DNA of 64,000 nucleotides. It comes from an uncultured Lachnospiraceae bacterium. Its GTDB lineage: Bacteria > Bacillota > Clostridia > Lachnospirales > Lachnospiraceae. The position numbers and the translations under genes are program-made. Shown here piece after piece: positions 26,549 to 34,743 of the stretch. The notes beneath the pieces were generated by a model. That model was not told the DNA's origin, ran no database searches, and worked only from the letters and a program-made list of their open reading frames with translations. Position 1 is the first letter of the stretch. Every line of letters begins with the position of its first letter. The stretch lies in NCBI GenBank assembly GCA_947631685.1, contig CANRMI010000005.1:58001-122000 (forward strand), given 5' to 3'.

Positions 26549-27850
26549 ATGGATTACCAGGAGACTTTGCGCTATATAGAATCTTTGAAGGGCCTTGGCA
26601 TTGTGCCGGGGTTAGCCGGTATGGAAGCGCTTTGCAGGGAGCTGGGCAATCCCCAGGAGGCGCTTTCTTTTGTGCATATTGCGGGCACCAACGGCAAGGG
26701 TTCCGTACTGGCCTATGTGTCCAATACATTAAAATGTGCCGGGTACAGAGTAGGCCGTTATCTTTCTCCGGTCATTACAAATTATCTGGAAAAAATACAG
26801 ATCGGCGGCAGGTCGATTACCAGAGAAGAACTGTGCCGCTGTATGGAAGCTGTAAAGGAAGCCTGCGGGCGGGTAACGGCGGGCGGACTGCCGCACCCTA
26901 CGCTTTTTGAGGTGGAGACGGCTGCGGCGTTTTTGTATTTTAAAGAAAAACAGTGTGATATTGTGGTTCTGGAGACAGGAATGGGGGGAAGGGAGGATGC
27001 CACCAATCTGATCCAGAACACAAAGGCGGCGGTATTGACGCCGATCAGCATGGATCATATGCAGTTTTTGGGAAAGACCTTAACGGAGATTGCTTCCCAC
27101 AAGGCGGGCATTATAAAAAACGGATGTTATGTTATAACGGCGGCGCAGGATCCTGACGTCATGACATTGCTGGAGAGGGAAGCACAGACGAAAGGCTGTC
27201 CGCTGACTGTGGCGGACAGAATATCCCAAATCCGTTACGGACTGGAAAAGCAGAGCTTTTCCTATGTGGATGCTTTCGGACACAAATACAGCCGCCTGGA
27301 AATCTCTCTGGCCGGAAAATACCAGATAGAGAATGCGGCTCTGGCGGTAGAGGTGATAAGCTGCCTGGGGCAGCTGGGCTTTCCGGTGGAAGAAAGCCGG
27401 CTGCGGCAGGGACTTTTCACCGCAAAGTGGCCGGGGCGTTTTGAAATTCTGGGCCGGCGGCCTCTTTTTGTCATGGATGGGGCGCACAATGAGGACGCGG
27501 CCAAAAAACTTGCGGAATCCGTGCGGTTTTATTTTACAAATAAGAGAATTATTTATATAATGGGAATGTTGAGGGACAAGGAATATGAAAAAGTGATCGC
27601 GCAGACCTATGCCTATGCCGACCAGATCATCACGCTGACGCCCCCGGAAAACCCAAGGGCTCTTCCGGCGCTTGCTCTGGCGGAGGCCCTGCGGGAGTAT
27701 CATCCCCGGGTGACGGCGGCGGGCAGCCTGGAAGAGGCAGTGGAAATGGCTTTCCTGCTGGCAGGGCGGGAGGATGTGATCCTGGCCTTCGGCTCCCTCT
27801 CGTATCTGGGACGGCTGAAAGCAGTTGTGAGAAAGAGACTGAAGAAATAG
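26549..27850 (+). CDS. folC: Folylpolyglutamate synthase / dihydrofolate synthase
   Basis: A 433-residue Mur-ligase-type enzyme that adds glutamate to dihydropteroate or to folates. The P-loop is HIAGTNGKGSV at about residues 39-49; ETGMGGREDATN near 143 and FVMDGAHNEDA near 308 are family signatures. The ATG at 26549 follows GAGGAA by 8 bases; a longer frame from 26483 overlaps the divergent gene and is rejected. It heads the folate operon. Confidence 0.93.
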   Translation: MDYQETLRYIESLKGLGIVPGLAGMEALCRELGNPQEALSFVHIAGTNGKGSVLAYVSNTLKCAGYRVGRYLSPVITNYLEKIQIGGRSITREELCRCMEAVKEACGRVTAGGLPHPTLFEVETAAAFLYFKEKQCDIVVLETGMGGREDATNLIQNTKAAVLTPISMDHMQFLGKTLTEIASHKAGIIKNGCYVITAAQDPDVMTLLEREAQTKGCPLTVADRISQIRYGLEKQSFSYVDAFGHKYSRLEISLAGKYQIENAALAVEVISCLGQLGFPVEESRLRQGLFTAKWPGRFEILGRRPLFVMDGAHNEDAAKKLAESVRFYFTNKRIIYIMGMLRDKEYEKVIAQTYAYADQIITLTPPENPRALPALALAEALREYHPRVTAAGSLEEAVEMAFLLAGREDVILAFGSLSYLGRLKAVVRKRLKK

Positions 27851-27898
27851 CGTGGAAAGGAATGTCCGCCGCAAGGCTGTGCGGACAGGAAGAAGAAA

Positions 27899-28453
27899 GT
27901 GGATAAAGAGAAGATAGAAGCGGGAGTCAGACTGATTTTAGAGGGCATAGGAGAAGATAAAGAACGGGAGGGCCTGGCAGAAACGCCGGAACGCGTGGCC
28001 AGGATGTATGAAGAGATCCTGGGCGGTATGGGACAGGACGCCGGGGAACACCTGCAGAAGACCTTTACCGTGGCAGGCAGTGAAATGGTGCTGGAGAAAA
28101 ACATTACGTTCTATTCCACCTGCGAGCACCATCTGATGCCTTTTTTCGGGCAGGTACATATTGCGTATGTACCGGACGGCAGAGTGGTGGGCTTGAGCAA
28201 GCTGGCCCGCACAGTGGAAGTGTACGCCGCAAGGCTGCAGCTGCAGGAGAGAATGACGGAGCAGATCGCGGAGGCCGTTATGAAATATCTGGCACCGAAA
28301 GGCGTTATGGTGCTGGTGGAGGCGGAGCATATGTGCATGAGCATGCGAGGGGTGAAGAAACCGGGCAGCAAGACCGTAACCCTGGCAAAGAAAGGGGTTT
28401 TTGCCCGGAATCCGGATCTGCAGGAACAGTTTTTCAAAATGCTGGAAAGATAA
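27899..28453 (+). CDS. folE: GTP cyclohydrolase I
   Basis: A 184-residue type I enzyme that opens GTP to form 7,8-dihydroneopterin triphosphate, the first step of folate synthesis. Zinc and substrate residues are visible in [12 protein letters not shown] near residue 76 and [12 protein letters not shown] near residue 143. It begins with GTG, preceded by AGGAAG. The 48-base gap after folC holds a small hairpin (GTCCGC/GCGGAC) without a T-run. Confidence 0.95.
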   Translation: MDKEKIEAGVRLILEGIGEDKEREGLAETPERVARMYEEILGGMGQDAGEHLQKTFTVAGSEMVLEKNITFYSTCEHHLMPFFGQVHIAYVPDGRVVGLSKLARTVEVYAARLQLQERMTEQIAEAVMKYLAPKGVMVLVEAEHMCMSMRGVKKPGSKTVTLAKKGVFARNPDLQEQFFKMLER

Positions 28454-28474
28454 AAGGAGCAGGCAGAGAATTTT

Positions 28475-28957
28475 ATGGAAAGAGCAAATAAAATATTAAA
28501 TCACGATTTATTTATTGCGCATATGAAGAAAAATGAGGCGGCAGAGGCGGAAAGGAGCTTCTGCCGTCATAATATGTCCCATTTGCTGGATGTGGCGAGA
28601 ATCGCCATGATTCTGAATCTGGAAGAGGGGCTGGACATTCCCGTGGACGTGGTGTACGCGGCGGCCCTTTTGCACGATATAGGCAGGCATGTACAGTATG
28701 AGGACGGAACGCCTCATGAGCAGGCGGGGGTGAAGATCGCGCCGGCCATATTGAAAGGCTGTGGCTACAGTGATAAAGAAACAGATGTTATTATAAATAC
28801 CATAGGGCTGCACAGAAATGAAGAAATAGCAGAAAATCACGATTTAAGCGGTATTTTATACCGGGCGGACAAGGCCAGCAGGCCCTGTTTTGCCTGTAAA
28901 ATGGAAAAGGACTGTGACTGGAAGCGGAAAAAGAAAAATCTTTCCCTTCGTTACTAG
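28475..28957 (+). CDS. HD-domain hydrolase in the folate operon
   Basis: A 160-residue HD phosphohydrolase. The metal ligands are His32 (FCRHNMSHLLDVAR), His67-Asp68 in ALLHDIGRH and a distal Asp in LYRADKASR. The C-terminal end has three cysteines (CFACKMEKDC), possibly an extra metal site. It lies between folE and folP, 21 and 8 bases apart, so it is co-expressed with folate synthesis. No Nudix or phosphatase gene for removing pyrophosphate from dihydroneopterin triphosphate is in this operon, so this protein is a reasonable candidate. That role is inferred only. Confidence 0.8.
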   Translation: MERANKILNHDLFIAHMKKNEAAEAERSFCRHNMSHLLDVARIAMILNLEEGLDIPVDVVYAAALLHDIGRHVQYEDGTPHEQAGVKIAPAILKGCGYSDKETDVIINTIGLHRNEEIAENHDLSGILYRADKASRPCFACKMEKDCDWKRKKKNLSLRY

Positions 28958-28965
28958 GAGAGCGT

Positions 28966-29850
28966 ATGAAAATTGGCGGCAGGGAATTTCGTGAGAAGGA
29001 CAAAACCTATGTAATGGGCATATTGAACGTGACGCCGGATTCCTTTTCTGACGGCGGGAAATGGGAGGATTTGGACAGGGCCCTGTTTCACGCGGAAGAG
29101 ATGATACGGGATGGGGCGGACATACTGGATATTGGCGGGGAATCCACCAGGCCGGGCTACAGTCCCATATCTGAGGAGGAAGAGATTCTGCGGACGGCGC
29201 CGGTCATCGAGGCGGTGAAGGCCCGTTTGGACATTCCCATATCCCTGGATACCTGCAAGAGCGGGGTGGCGGCCGCAGGTATCGAAGCGGGGGCAGATCT
29301 TATCAACGATATATGGGGATTAAAATATGACGGGAAAATGGCGGAGGTGATCGCCAAAAGCGGGCTTCCCTGCTGTCTGATGCATAACCGGAAAACCGCG
29401 GAATACGGAAATTTTTTAGAGGATGTGTCGGCGGATTTGCGGGAAAGCCTTTTTCTTGCCCAAAAAGCGGGTATCGGGCGGGACAGGATCGTGCTGGATA
29501 CCGGTGTGGGCTTTGGAAAAAATTATGAACAGAATCTGCTGATACTGAGAAATCAGGAATATTTTCACCGGCTGGGGCGGCCCCTGCTTTTAGGAGCCAG
29601 CAGAAAATCCGTTATCGGCCTGAGCCTGCAGCTCCCTGTGGAAGAGCGGCTGGAGGGGACGCTGGCCACTACGGTCATGGCTGTGCTCCAGGGCTGTTCC
29701 TTTGTACGGGTGCACGATGTCAGGGAAAACGTAAGAGCCGTAAGGATGGCGGAGGCCATTCTGGGGCGGGGACGGGATGAGGGCCGAAAATCCGGAGAGC
29801 AGGAGAGCAGGGGAGCAGAAGAGCCGGAGAGTAGAAGGGTAGAAGAGTAG
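28966..29850 (+). CDS. folP: Dihydropteroate synthase with variable repeat-coded tail
   Basis: A 294-residue TIM-barrel enzyme joining p-aminobenzoate to hydroxymethyldihydropterin pyrophosphate; it is the sulfonamide target. Signatures are MGILNVTPDSFSDGG (residues 18-32) and DIGGESTRPG (near 55), with the KxxxR-type ending GASRKSVIG near 208. The core ends near residue 268; the last 25 or so residues are low-complexity Glu/Arg/Ser and come from a purine-rich repeat tract, an oddity discussed separately. It starts 8 bases after the HD gene. Confidence 0.94.
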   Translation: MKIGGREFREKDKTYVMGILNVTPDSFSDGGKWEDLDRALFHAEEMIRDGADILDIGGESTRPGYSPISEEEEILRTAPVIEAVKARLDIPISLDTCKSGVAAAGIEAGADLINDIWGLKYDGKMAEVIAKSGLPCCLMHNRKTAEYGNFLEDVSADLRESLFLAQKAGIGRDRIVLDTGVGFGKNYEQNLLILRNQEYFHRLGRPLLLGASRKSVIGLSLQLPVEERLEGTLATTVMAVLQGCSFVRVHDVRENVRAVRMAEAILGRGRDEGRKSGEQESRGAEEPESRRVEE

Positions 29851-29873
29851 AAGAGTAGAAGAGTAGGAGAGAT
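29799..29873 (+). repeat. Purine-rich short repeats at the folP-folB junction
   Basis: Imperfect 8-10 base units of the form GAGAGCAG and AGAAGAGT, with three near-perfect AAGAGTAG copies around 29842-29866. The tract encodes the FolP tail, its TAG stop, and supplies the GGAGAG ribosome site for folB. Replication slippage here would change the FolP end and the distance to folB. Confidence 0.8.
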
Positions 29874-29874
29874 C

Positions 29875-30702
29875 ATGGACGAGATCAGGATAGAAAATCT
29901 GGAAATATTTGCGCATCACGGGGTGTTTCCCGAAGAAAGAGAGAAAGGACAGCGTTTTTATGTAAATGCGGTGCTTTATACCGACCTGCGCCCCGCGGGC
30001 GTGAGGGACGAGCTGGAGCTGTCCACCGACTACGGGGATGTGAGCCTGTTTTTAAAGGAGCAGCTTTCCGGACGTACCTATCATCTGATAGAAGCGGCGG
30101 CGGAAGCGGCGGCGGAGGCGGTTCTGCTCCGATATCCCCTGGTGCGGGCGCTGGATCTGGAACTGCGGAAGCCCGAGGCGCCCATCCCGATGCGTTTTGA
30201 TTTTGTGTCCGTGAAGCTGCACAGGGCCTGGCACCAGGCCTATATTGCTTTCGGTTCCAATTTAGGCGACAGACAGACATATATCGACAACGGGATCAAA
30301 GCGCTGAAAGCGGATTTTCATAACAGAGTGGAAAAGGTGAGCGGCATTTTGGAGACCAAACCCTATGGCGGCGTGGAGCAGGGGAATTTTTTAAACGGCG
30401 TTCTGAAAATGGACACGCTCTACACTCCCCATGAGCTGCTGGCCAGACTGCAGGAGCTGGAGCGGGAGGCCGGACGGGAGAGAAAGGTGCACTGGGGTCC
30501 CAGGACGCTGGATCTGGACATTCTGCTCTATGACAGGCTGGTGTGCGAGGACAAAGATCTGATCCTTCCCCACCCTGATATGCAGAACCGGGATTTTGTA
30601 TTGAAGCCCATGGCGGAGCTGGCTCCCTGGCTGCGGCATCCCGTTCTGCAAAAGAATATGGAGCAGCTTTTGAAAGAATATTTGCAAAGAATTTCTTGTT
30701 GA
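29875..30702 (+). CDS. folBK: Fused dihydroneopterin aldolase / HPPK (FolB-FolK)
   Basis: A 275-residue bifunctional protein. Residues 1-118 are FolB (IENLEIFAHHGVFPEER with the active-site region, and HLIEAAAEA), which cleaves dihydroneopterin. Residues 122-275 are FolK (IAFGSNLGDRQTYID; then GPRTLDLDILLYD near 201), which pyrophosphorylates the pterin. The fusion channels two consecutive steps. With folC, folE and folP it gives a nearly complete pterin branch. The operon appears to end here; the next 180 bases are AT-rich promoter DNA. Confidence 0.94.
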   Translation: MDEIRIENLEIFAHHGVFPEEREKGQRFYVNAVLYTDLRPAGVRDELELSTDYGDVSLFLKEQLSGRTYHLIEAAAEAAAEAVLLRYPLVRALDLELRKPEAPIPMRFDFVSVKLHRAWHQAYIAFGSNLGDRQTYIDNGIKALKADFHNRVEKVSGILETKPYGGVEQGNFLNGVLKMDTLYTPHELLARLQELEREAGRERKVHWGPRTLDLDILLYDRLVCEDKDLILPHPDMQNRDFVLKPMAELAPWLRHPVLQKNMEQLLKEYLQRISC

Positions 30703-30797
30703 CGGTTTTGCACGAATTAAAAAGAAAAATGTTGAAAAATTCAAAAAATATCACCTGTTTTTCCCTAAATTTTTCTATTTGACTGAATTTGTAGAAT

Positions 30798-30856
30798 GTT
30801 TGCGACGTATATCAGTTGAAGTTGCAAACCCTATCGCATTATAATGAGTACGATAG
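30798..30856 (+). promoter_or_regulatory. Promoter with two inverted repeats, upstream of the Spo0A-C protein
   Basis: TTGAAG (30816-30821), 18 bases, TATAAT (30840-30845). GTTTGC (30798-30803) pairs with GCAAAC (30824-30829) around the -35 box, and CTATCG (30831-30836) pairs with CGATAG (30851-30856) around the -10 box. Both dyads sit where a repressor would act. The 95 bases between folBK and this site are AT-rich with nothing else recognisable. Confidence 0.6.
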
Positions 30857-30884
30857 AGTTTTGTAAATTACGGAGGTTTTTTTG

Positions 30885-31406
30885 ATGGAGCAGTTAAACA
30901 TTCTTACCACCAAAGACAACGAGCGGCTGTACAAAATAATCGGACAGTTGATGAGTTCCGACAAGGAATTTCAGATAATGATCACGGTGCCTTCCGAGAA
31001 AAAAGAGACCGTGAAGAAAAATACCGTCGAGGAGACAGTAAAAAAGGTGCAGGAAAGGGATTTGGAGCAGGATGTGACGGATATGATACATGAGATCGGC
31101 GTCCCGGCCCATATCAAAGGGTATCAGTATCTGCGGGAGTCCATTATGATGGCAGTGGAGGACAACAGTATGCTCAGTTCCATTACCAAGGTGCTCTACC
31201 CCACCATTGCCAAGAAATTCCAGACCACGCCCAGCCGTGTGGAAAGGGCGATCAGGCACGCCATTGAAGTGGCGTGGAGCAGAGGAAGGATGGAAACTTT
31301 GGACGCCTTGTTCGGCTACACGATCAATACGGGAAAAGGGAAACCCACCAATTCCGAGTTTATTGCCCTGATCGCGGACAGAATCCGATTAAAATACAGA
31401 AATTAA
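30885..31406 (+). CDS. Free-standing Spo0A C-terminal (DNA-binding) domain protein
   Basis: A 173-residue protein. The last 110 residues match the DNA-binding domain of the sporulation master regulator: [20 protein letters not shown], then [19 protein letters not shown] with the recognition helix, and [16 protein letters not shown]. The receiver domain of Spo0A is absent; instead there is a short N-terminal region rich in Lys and Glu. It is therefore unlikely to be switched by phosphorylation and may act as a constitutive or differently controlled regulator. The ATG at 30885 follows CGGAGGT; an in-frame TTG one codon earlier is less likely. glgA follows 66 bases later. Confidence 0.85.
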   Translation: MEQLNILTTKDNERLYKIIGQLMSSDKEFQIMITVPSEKKETVKKNTVEETVKKVQERDLEQDVTDMIHEIGVPAHIKGYQYLRESIMMAVEDNSMLSSITKVLYPTIAKKFQTTPSRVERAIRHAIEVAWSRGRMETLDALFGYTINTGKGKPTNSEFIALIADRIRLKYRN

Positions 31407-31472
31407 GACTTTCAAATAACCCTTTCATGATGTATAATATAAGAAATATGAAAATGGACGGGAGGAATTTCC

Positions 31473-32918
31473 ATGAAGAAAGTTCTTTTTGTTGCATCCG
31501 AAGGGGTTCCCTTTATTAAGACCGGAGGCCTGGCGGACGTGGTTGGGTCTCTGCCGAAATGTCTGGATAAGAATTATTACGACGTGAGAGTTATGCTGCC
31601 GAGGTATACCTGCATGAAACCGGAAATGCAGGAAAAGCTCAGTTATGTGACACATTTTTATATGGATTTTAACTGGAAAGAGGAATATGTGGGGATCCTG
31701 GAAGCGGAAGTGGAGGGGATCAAATATTATTTTGTAGACAATGAGCAGTATTTCAGCGGCTTTAAGCCTTACGGCGACAATGTGCTCTTTGAGATCGAGA
31801 AGTATACTTTCTTTTCCAAGGCGGTGCTTTCGGCGCTGCCCCTGCTGGATTTCCAGCCGGATATTTTACATTGCCATGACTGGCAGACGGGTTTGGTGCC
31901 CGTGTACTTAAAAGAGCGCTTCAGAGGCAATCCTTTCTTTTGGAACATGAAGTCCATTATGACGATCCACAATTTAAAGTTCCAGGGCAGATGGGACGTC
32001 AAGACCGTCAAGGAGATCACCGGTCTGCCGGATTATTACTTTACGCCGGATAAGCTGGAATGCTATAAGGACGCCAACCTCTTAAAGGGCGGTCTGGTAT
32101 TTGCGGACGCCATTACCACCGTCAGCAGCACCTATGCGGAAGAGATCAAGACCAATTTCTACGGAGAAGGGCTGAACGGTCTGCTGGTAGCCAGATCCCA
32201 TGATCTGCGGGGAATTGTCAACGGTATCGACTATGAGGAGTTTAATCCCGCAACGGATAAATATATTCCTTTCCCCTATGACGCGGTGAACTTCCGCAAG
32301 GAAAAGGTAAAGAACAAGCGTGCCCTGCAGAAGGAATTGAATCTGGTGCAGGATGACAGAAAGATGATGATAGGCGTGATTTCCCGTCTGACGGATCAGA
32401 AGGGTTTTGACCTGATCGCCTATGTGATGGATGAACTCTGCCAGGACGATGTGCAGATCGTTATACTGGGGACGGGGGAGGAACGGTACGAAAATATGTT
32501 CCGCCATTTCGACTGGAAGTACGGGGACAAAGTATCGGCCAATATTTTCTATTCCGACGATCTTTCCCACAAGATTTACGCGGCCTGCGATGCGTTTTTG
32601 ATGCCTTCCCTGTTCGAACCCTGCGGCCTGAGCCAGCTGATGGCCCTGCGTTACGGTACGGTGCCCATTGTCAGGGAGACCGGCGGACTCAAAGATACCG
32701 TAATGCCCTATAACGAATACGAGAATACTGGAACGGGATTTTCTTTCGCGAACTACAACGCGCATGAAATGCTGCGGACGATCCGTTATGCGGAGCAGGT
32801 ATATTACGACAGAAAAAGAGAATGGAACAAGATTGTGGACCGGGGCATGGCAGCCGATTTCTCCTGGCATGTTTCCGCAGGAAAATATCAGGAGATGTAC
32901 GATTGGCTGATAGGCTAG
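31473..32918 (+). CDS. glgA: Glycogen synthase
   Basis: A 481-residue GT5 enzyme using ADP-glucose to extend alpha-1,4-glucan. The ADP-glucose binding motif KTGGLADVVGSLP is at residues 16-28, the family HCHDWQTGLVP-type segment appears as LHCHDWQTGLVP near 131, and the C-terminal PSLFEPCGLSQLMALRYGT contains the active-site Glu. A TATAAT box at 31433-31438 may give it its own promoter, though the -35 is weak. No other glg genes are nearby. Confidence 0.95.
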   Translation: MKKVLFVASEGVPFIKTGGLADVVGSLPKCLDKNYYDVRVMLPRYTCMKPEMQEKLSYVTHFYMDFNWKEEYVGILEAEVEGIKYYFVDNEQYFSGFKPYGDNVLFEIEKYTFFSKAVLSALPLLDFQPDILHCHDWQTGLVPVYLKERFRGNPFFWNMKSIMTIHNLKFQGRWDVKTVKEITGLPDYYFTPDKLECYKDANLLKGGLVFADAITTVSSTYAEEIKTNFYGEGLNGLLVARSHDLRGIVNGIDYEEFNPATDKYIPFPYDAVNFRKEKVKNKRALQKELNLVQDDRKMMIGVISRLTDQKGFDLIAYVMDELCQDDVQIVILGTGEERYENMFRHFDWKYGDKVSANIFYSDDLSHKIYAACDAFLMPSLFEPCGLSQLMALRYGTVPIVRETGGLKDTVMPYNEYENTGTGFSFANYNAHEMLRTIRYAEQVYYDRKREWNKIVDRGMAADFSWHVSAGKYQEMYDWLIG

Positions 32919-32936
32919 TTCCGGACAGGTTTTAAA

Positions 32937-34715
32937 ATGGGTAAAAGCAGCAAAAAAGACGGATTTATTATACAGGCGGGGATACTGGCGGCGGCCGGTA
33001 TCCTCTGCAGGATGATAGGACTCCTTTACAGGAGTCCTTTAACTGCTGTAATCGGGGACGAGGGCAATGGGTATTATCAGTCCGCGTTCAACATCTATAC
33101 CATGATCCTTCTGATCTCTTCCTACAGTATTCCCTCCGCCATATCCAAGGTGATCGCGCAGAAGCTGTCTGTGCGGGACTATGTCAATGCCCACAGAGTT
33201 TTTACCTGCGCGCTCTGGTATGTGCTGGCCGTGGGAGGGATTGCCAGTCTGGTGCTCTTTTTTGGAGCCGGGCTCTTTGATAAGGGCCCCGCGGTGCAGG
33301 TGATCCGTATTTTTGCTCCCACCGTTTTCCTCTATGGCCTGCTGGGAGTGTTAAGGGGCTATTTTCAGGCTCATCGGACCATGGTGCAGACCTCTGTTTC
33401 CCAGATTTTAGAGCAGCTGCTCAATGCCATTGTCAGTGTGGGAGCCGCGTATCTGCTGATCCTGCTGATGCTTTCCACCACGGACAGATACACCCTGAAT
33501 GACGATCATTCCGTGAGTTTTGGCGATACGGTGGTGGCAGAGAGCGCTCTGGTCCAAACGGACGAGGAGGGCAATACCGTCTACGTCCTAAGTGAAGAAC
33601 AGCAGGAATGGAATACCAGACACGCCGCCTATGGGGCCATGGGAAGCGCGTTGGGAACCGGCTGCGGGGTGGCGGCGGCCCTGTTGTTCATGTGGGGCGT
33701 GTACAGGCTCAACCGGAATACCATAAGAGGCCGGATAGAGAGGGATTCCCATGAGGCGGAAGACTATCGGGAAATTTTCGGGACGATCAGCGGAGTGATC
33801 GTGCCCTTTATTTTAAGTACCGCGGTTTACAATCTGAGCACCGTGGTGAATCAGAGTATTTATAAATGGCTCTGCTATCTGCAGCGGGGCATGAGTGAAG
33901 CGGAAACTTCCACCCGTTACGGCATTTTTTCGGGAAAGGCAGTGGTGATCTCCAATATCCCCATTGCGCTGTCCTCGGCCATGTCGTCCGCGGTACTGCC
34001 TGCCATTGCGGCCAAGGTGGGACAGGGAGATATGGAGGGCGCAAAAGAAAAGACGGCGCAGGCGGTAAAGACCACGATGTTTATCGCCATACCTGCGGCG
34101 GTGGGCATCGGCGTACTGGCAAGGCCCATCACCTGGCTGCTTTTCAGGCAGAGAACCTCCCTGGATACGGCGGCAAGGCTCCTGACGGCGCTGGCGGCTT
34201 CGGTGGTCTTTTACTGCTTATCCACCCTGACCAATTCTGTCCTGCAGGGAATCGGAAAAGTCAAGGTGCCGGTGCACAACGCGGCAGGAGCCCTCTGTCT
34301 GCAGACGGCAGTAGTGGGCGCACTTTTGACCTTTACCGAAATGGATCTGTATGCGCTGGTCGTGGCCATGCTTCTGTATTCCGGCGCCATGTGTGTCTTG
34401 AACCAGCTTTCCATACGCCGGTATATGGGCTACAGACAGGAAATCTACCGCACTTTCTGTATTCCGCTGGTATCTTCCGGCTTTATGGGAGTGGCGGCGT
34501 ATCTCACCTATCGGGGGATCGCGGCGCTGTTTGGCGGAGAAGCCTATCCGTCCATGCTCCACAATGCCCTGGCGCTTTTCCCGGCGGTTTTGGTGGGCGC
34601 TCTGGTATATTTCATACTGGAGATCGCCTTAAAGGGCATTACGGAAGAAGAGCTGGCGGCTTTGCCCAAGGGTGGTTTTTTGGTGAGGCTGGCAAAAAAG
34701 TGCCGGCTGTTGTAG
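32937..34715 (+). CDS. MOP-superfamily flippase (MurJ/YtgP-SpoVB type)
   Basis: A 592-residue membrane protein with about 14 hydrophobic segments. It opens with the polysaccharide-transport signature GILAAAGILCRMIGLLYRSP. A 60-residue hydrophilic insert occurs between helices 5 and 7 (about residues 185-225). The length and sequence fit the YtgP/MurJ-like group that flips lipid II or related undecaprenyl-linked sugars. A second, shorter relative lies at 53.3 kb. Placed 18 bases after glgA; functional link with glycogen is doubtful. Confidence 0.82.
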   Translation: MGKSSKKDGFIIQAGILAAAGILCRMIGLLYRSPLTAVIGDEGNGYYQSAFNIYTMILLISSYSIPSAISKVIAQKLSVRDYVNAHRVFTCALWYVLAVGGIASLVLFFGAGLFDKGPAVQVIRIFAPTVFLYGLLGVLRGYFQAHRTMVQTSVSQILEQLLNAIVSVGAAYLLILLMLSTTDRYTLNDDHSVSFGDTVVAESALVQTDEEGNTVYVLSEEQQEWNTRHAAYGAMGSALGTGCGVAAALLFMWGVYRLNRNTIRGRIERDSHEAEDYREIFGTISGVIVPFILSTAVYNLSTVVNQSIYKWLCYLQRGMSEAETSTRYGIFSGKAVVISNIPIALSSAMSSAVLPAIAAKVGQGDMEGAKEKTAQAVKTTMFIAIPAAVGIGVLARPITWLLFRQRTSLDTAARLLTALAASVVFYCLSTLTNSVLQGIGKVKVPVHNAAGALCLQTAVVGALLTFTEMDLYALVVAMLLYSGAMCVLNQLSIRRYMGYRQEIYRTFCIPLVSSGFMGVAAYLTYRGIAALFGGEAYPSMLHNALALFPAVLVGALVYFILEIALKGITEEELAALPKGGFLVRLAKKCRLL

Positions 34716-34743
34716 GGCGATAAAGAAGAGAAAGGAGCCGTTT

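Noticed and set aside
27851..27898. Tetrahydrofolate riboswitch before folE
   Set aside because: Only a simple short hairpin is present, and the gap of 48 bases is too short for the known riboswitch.
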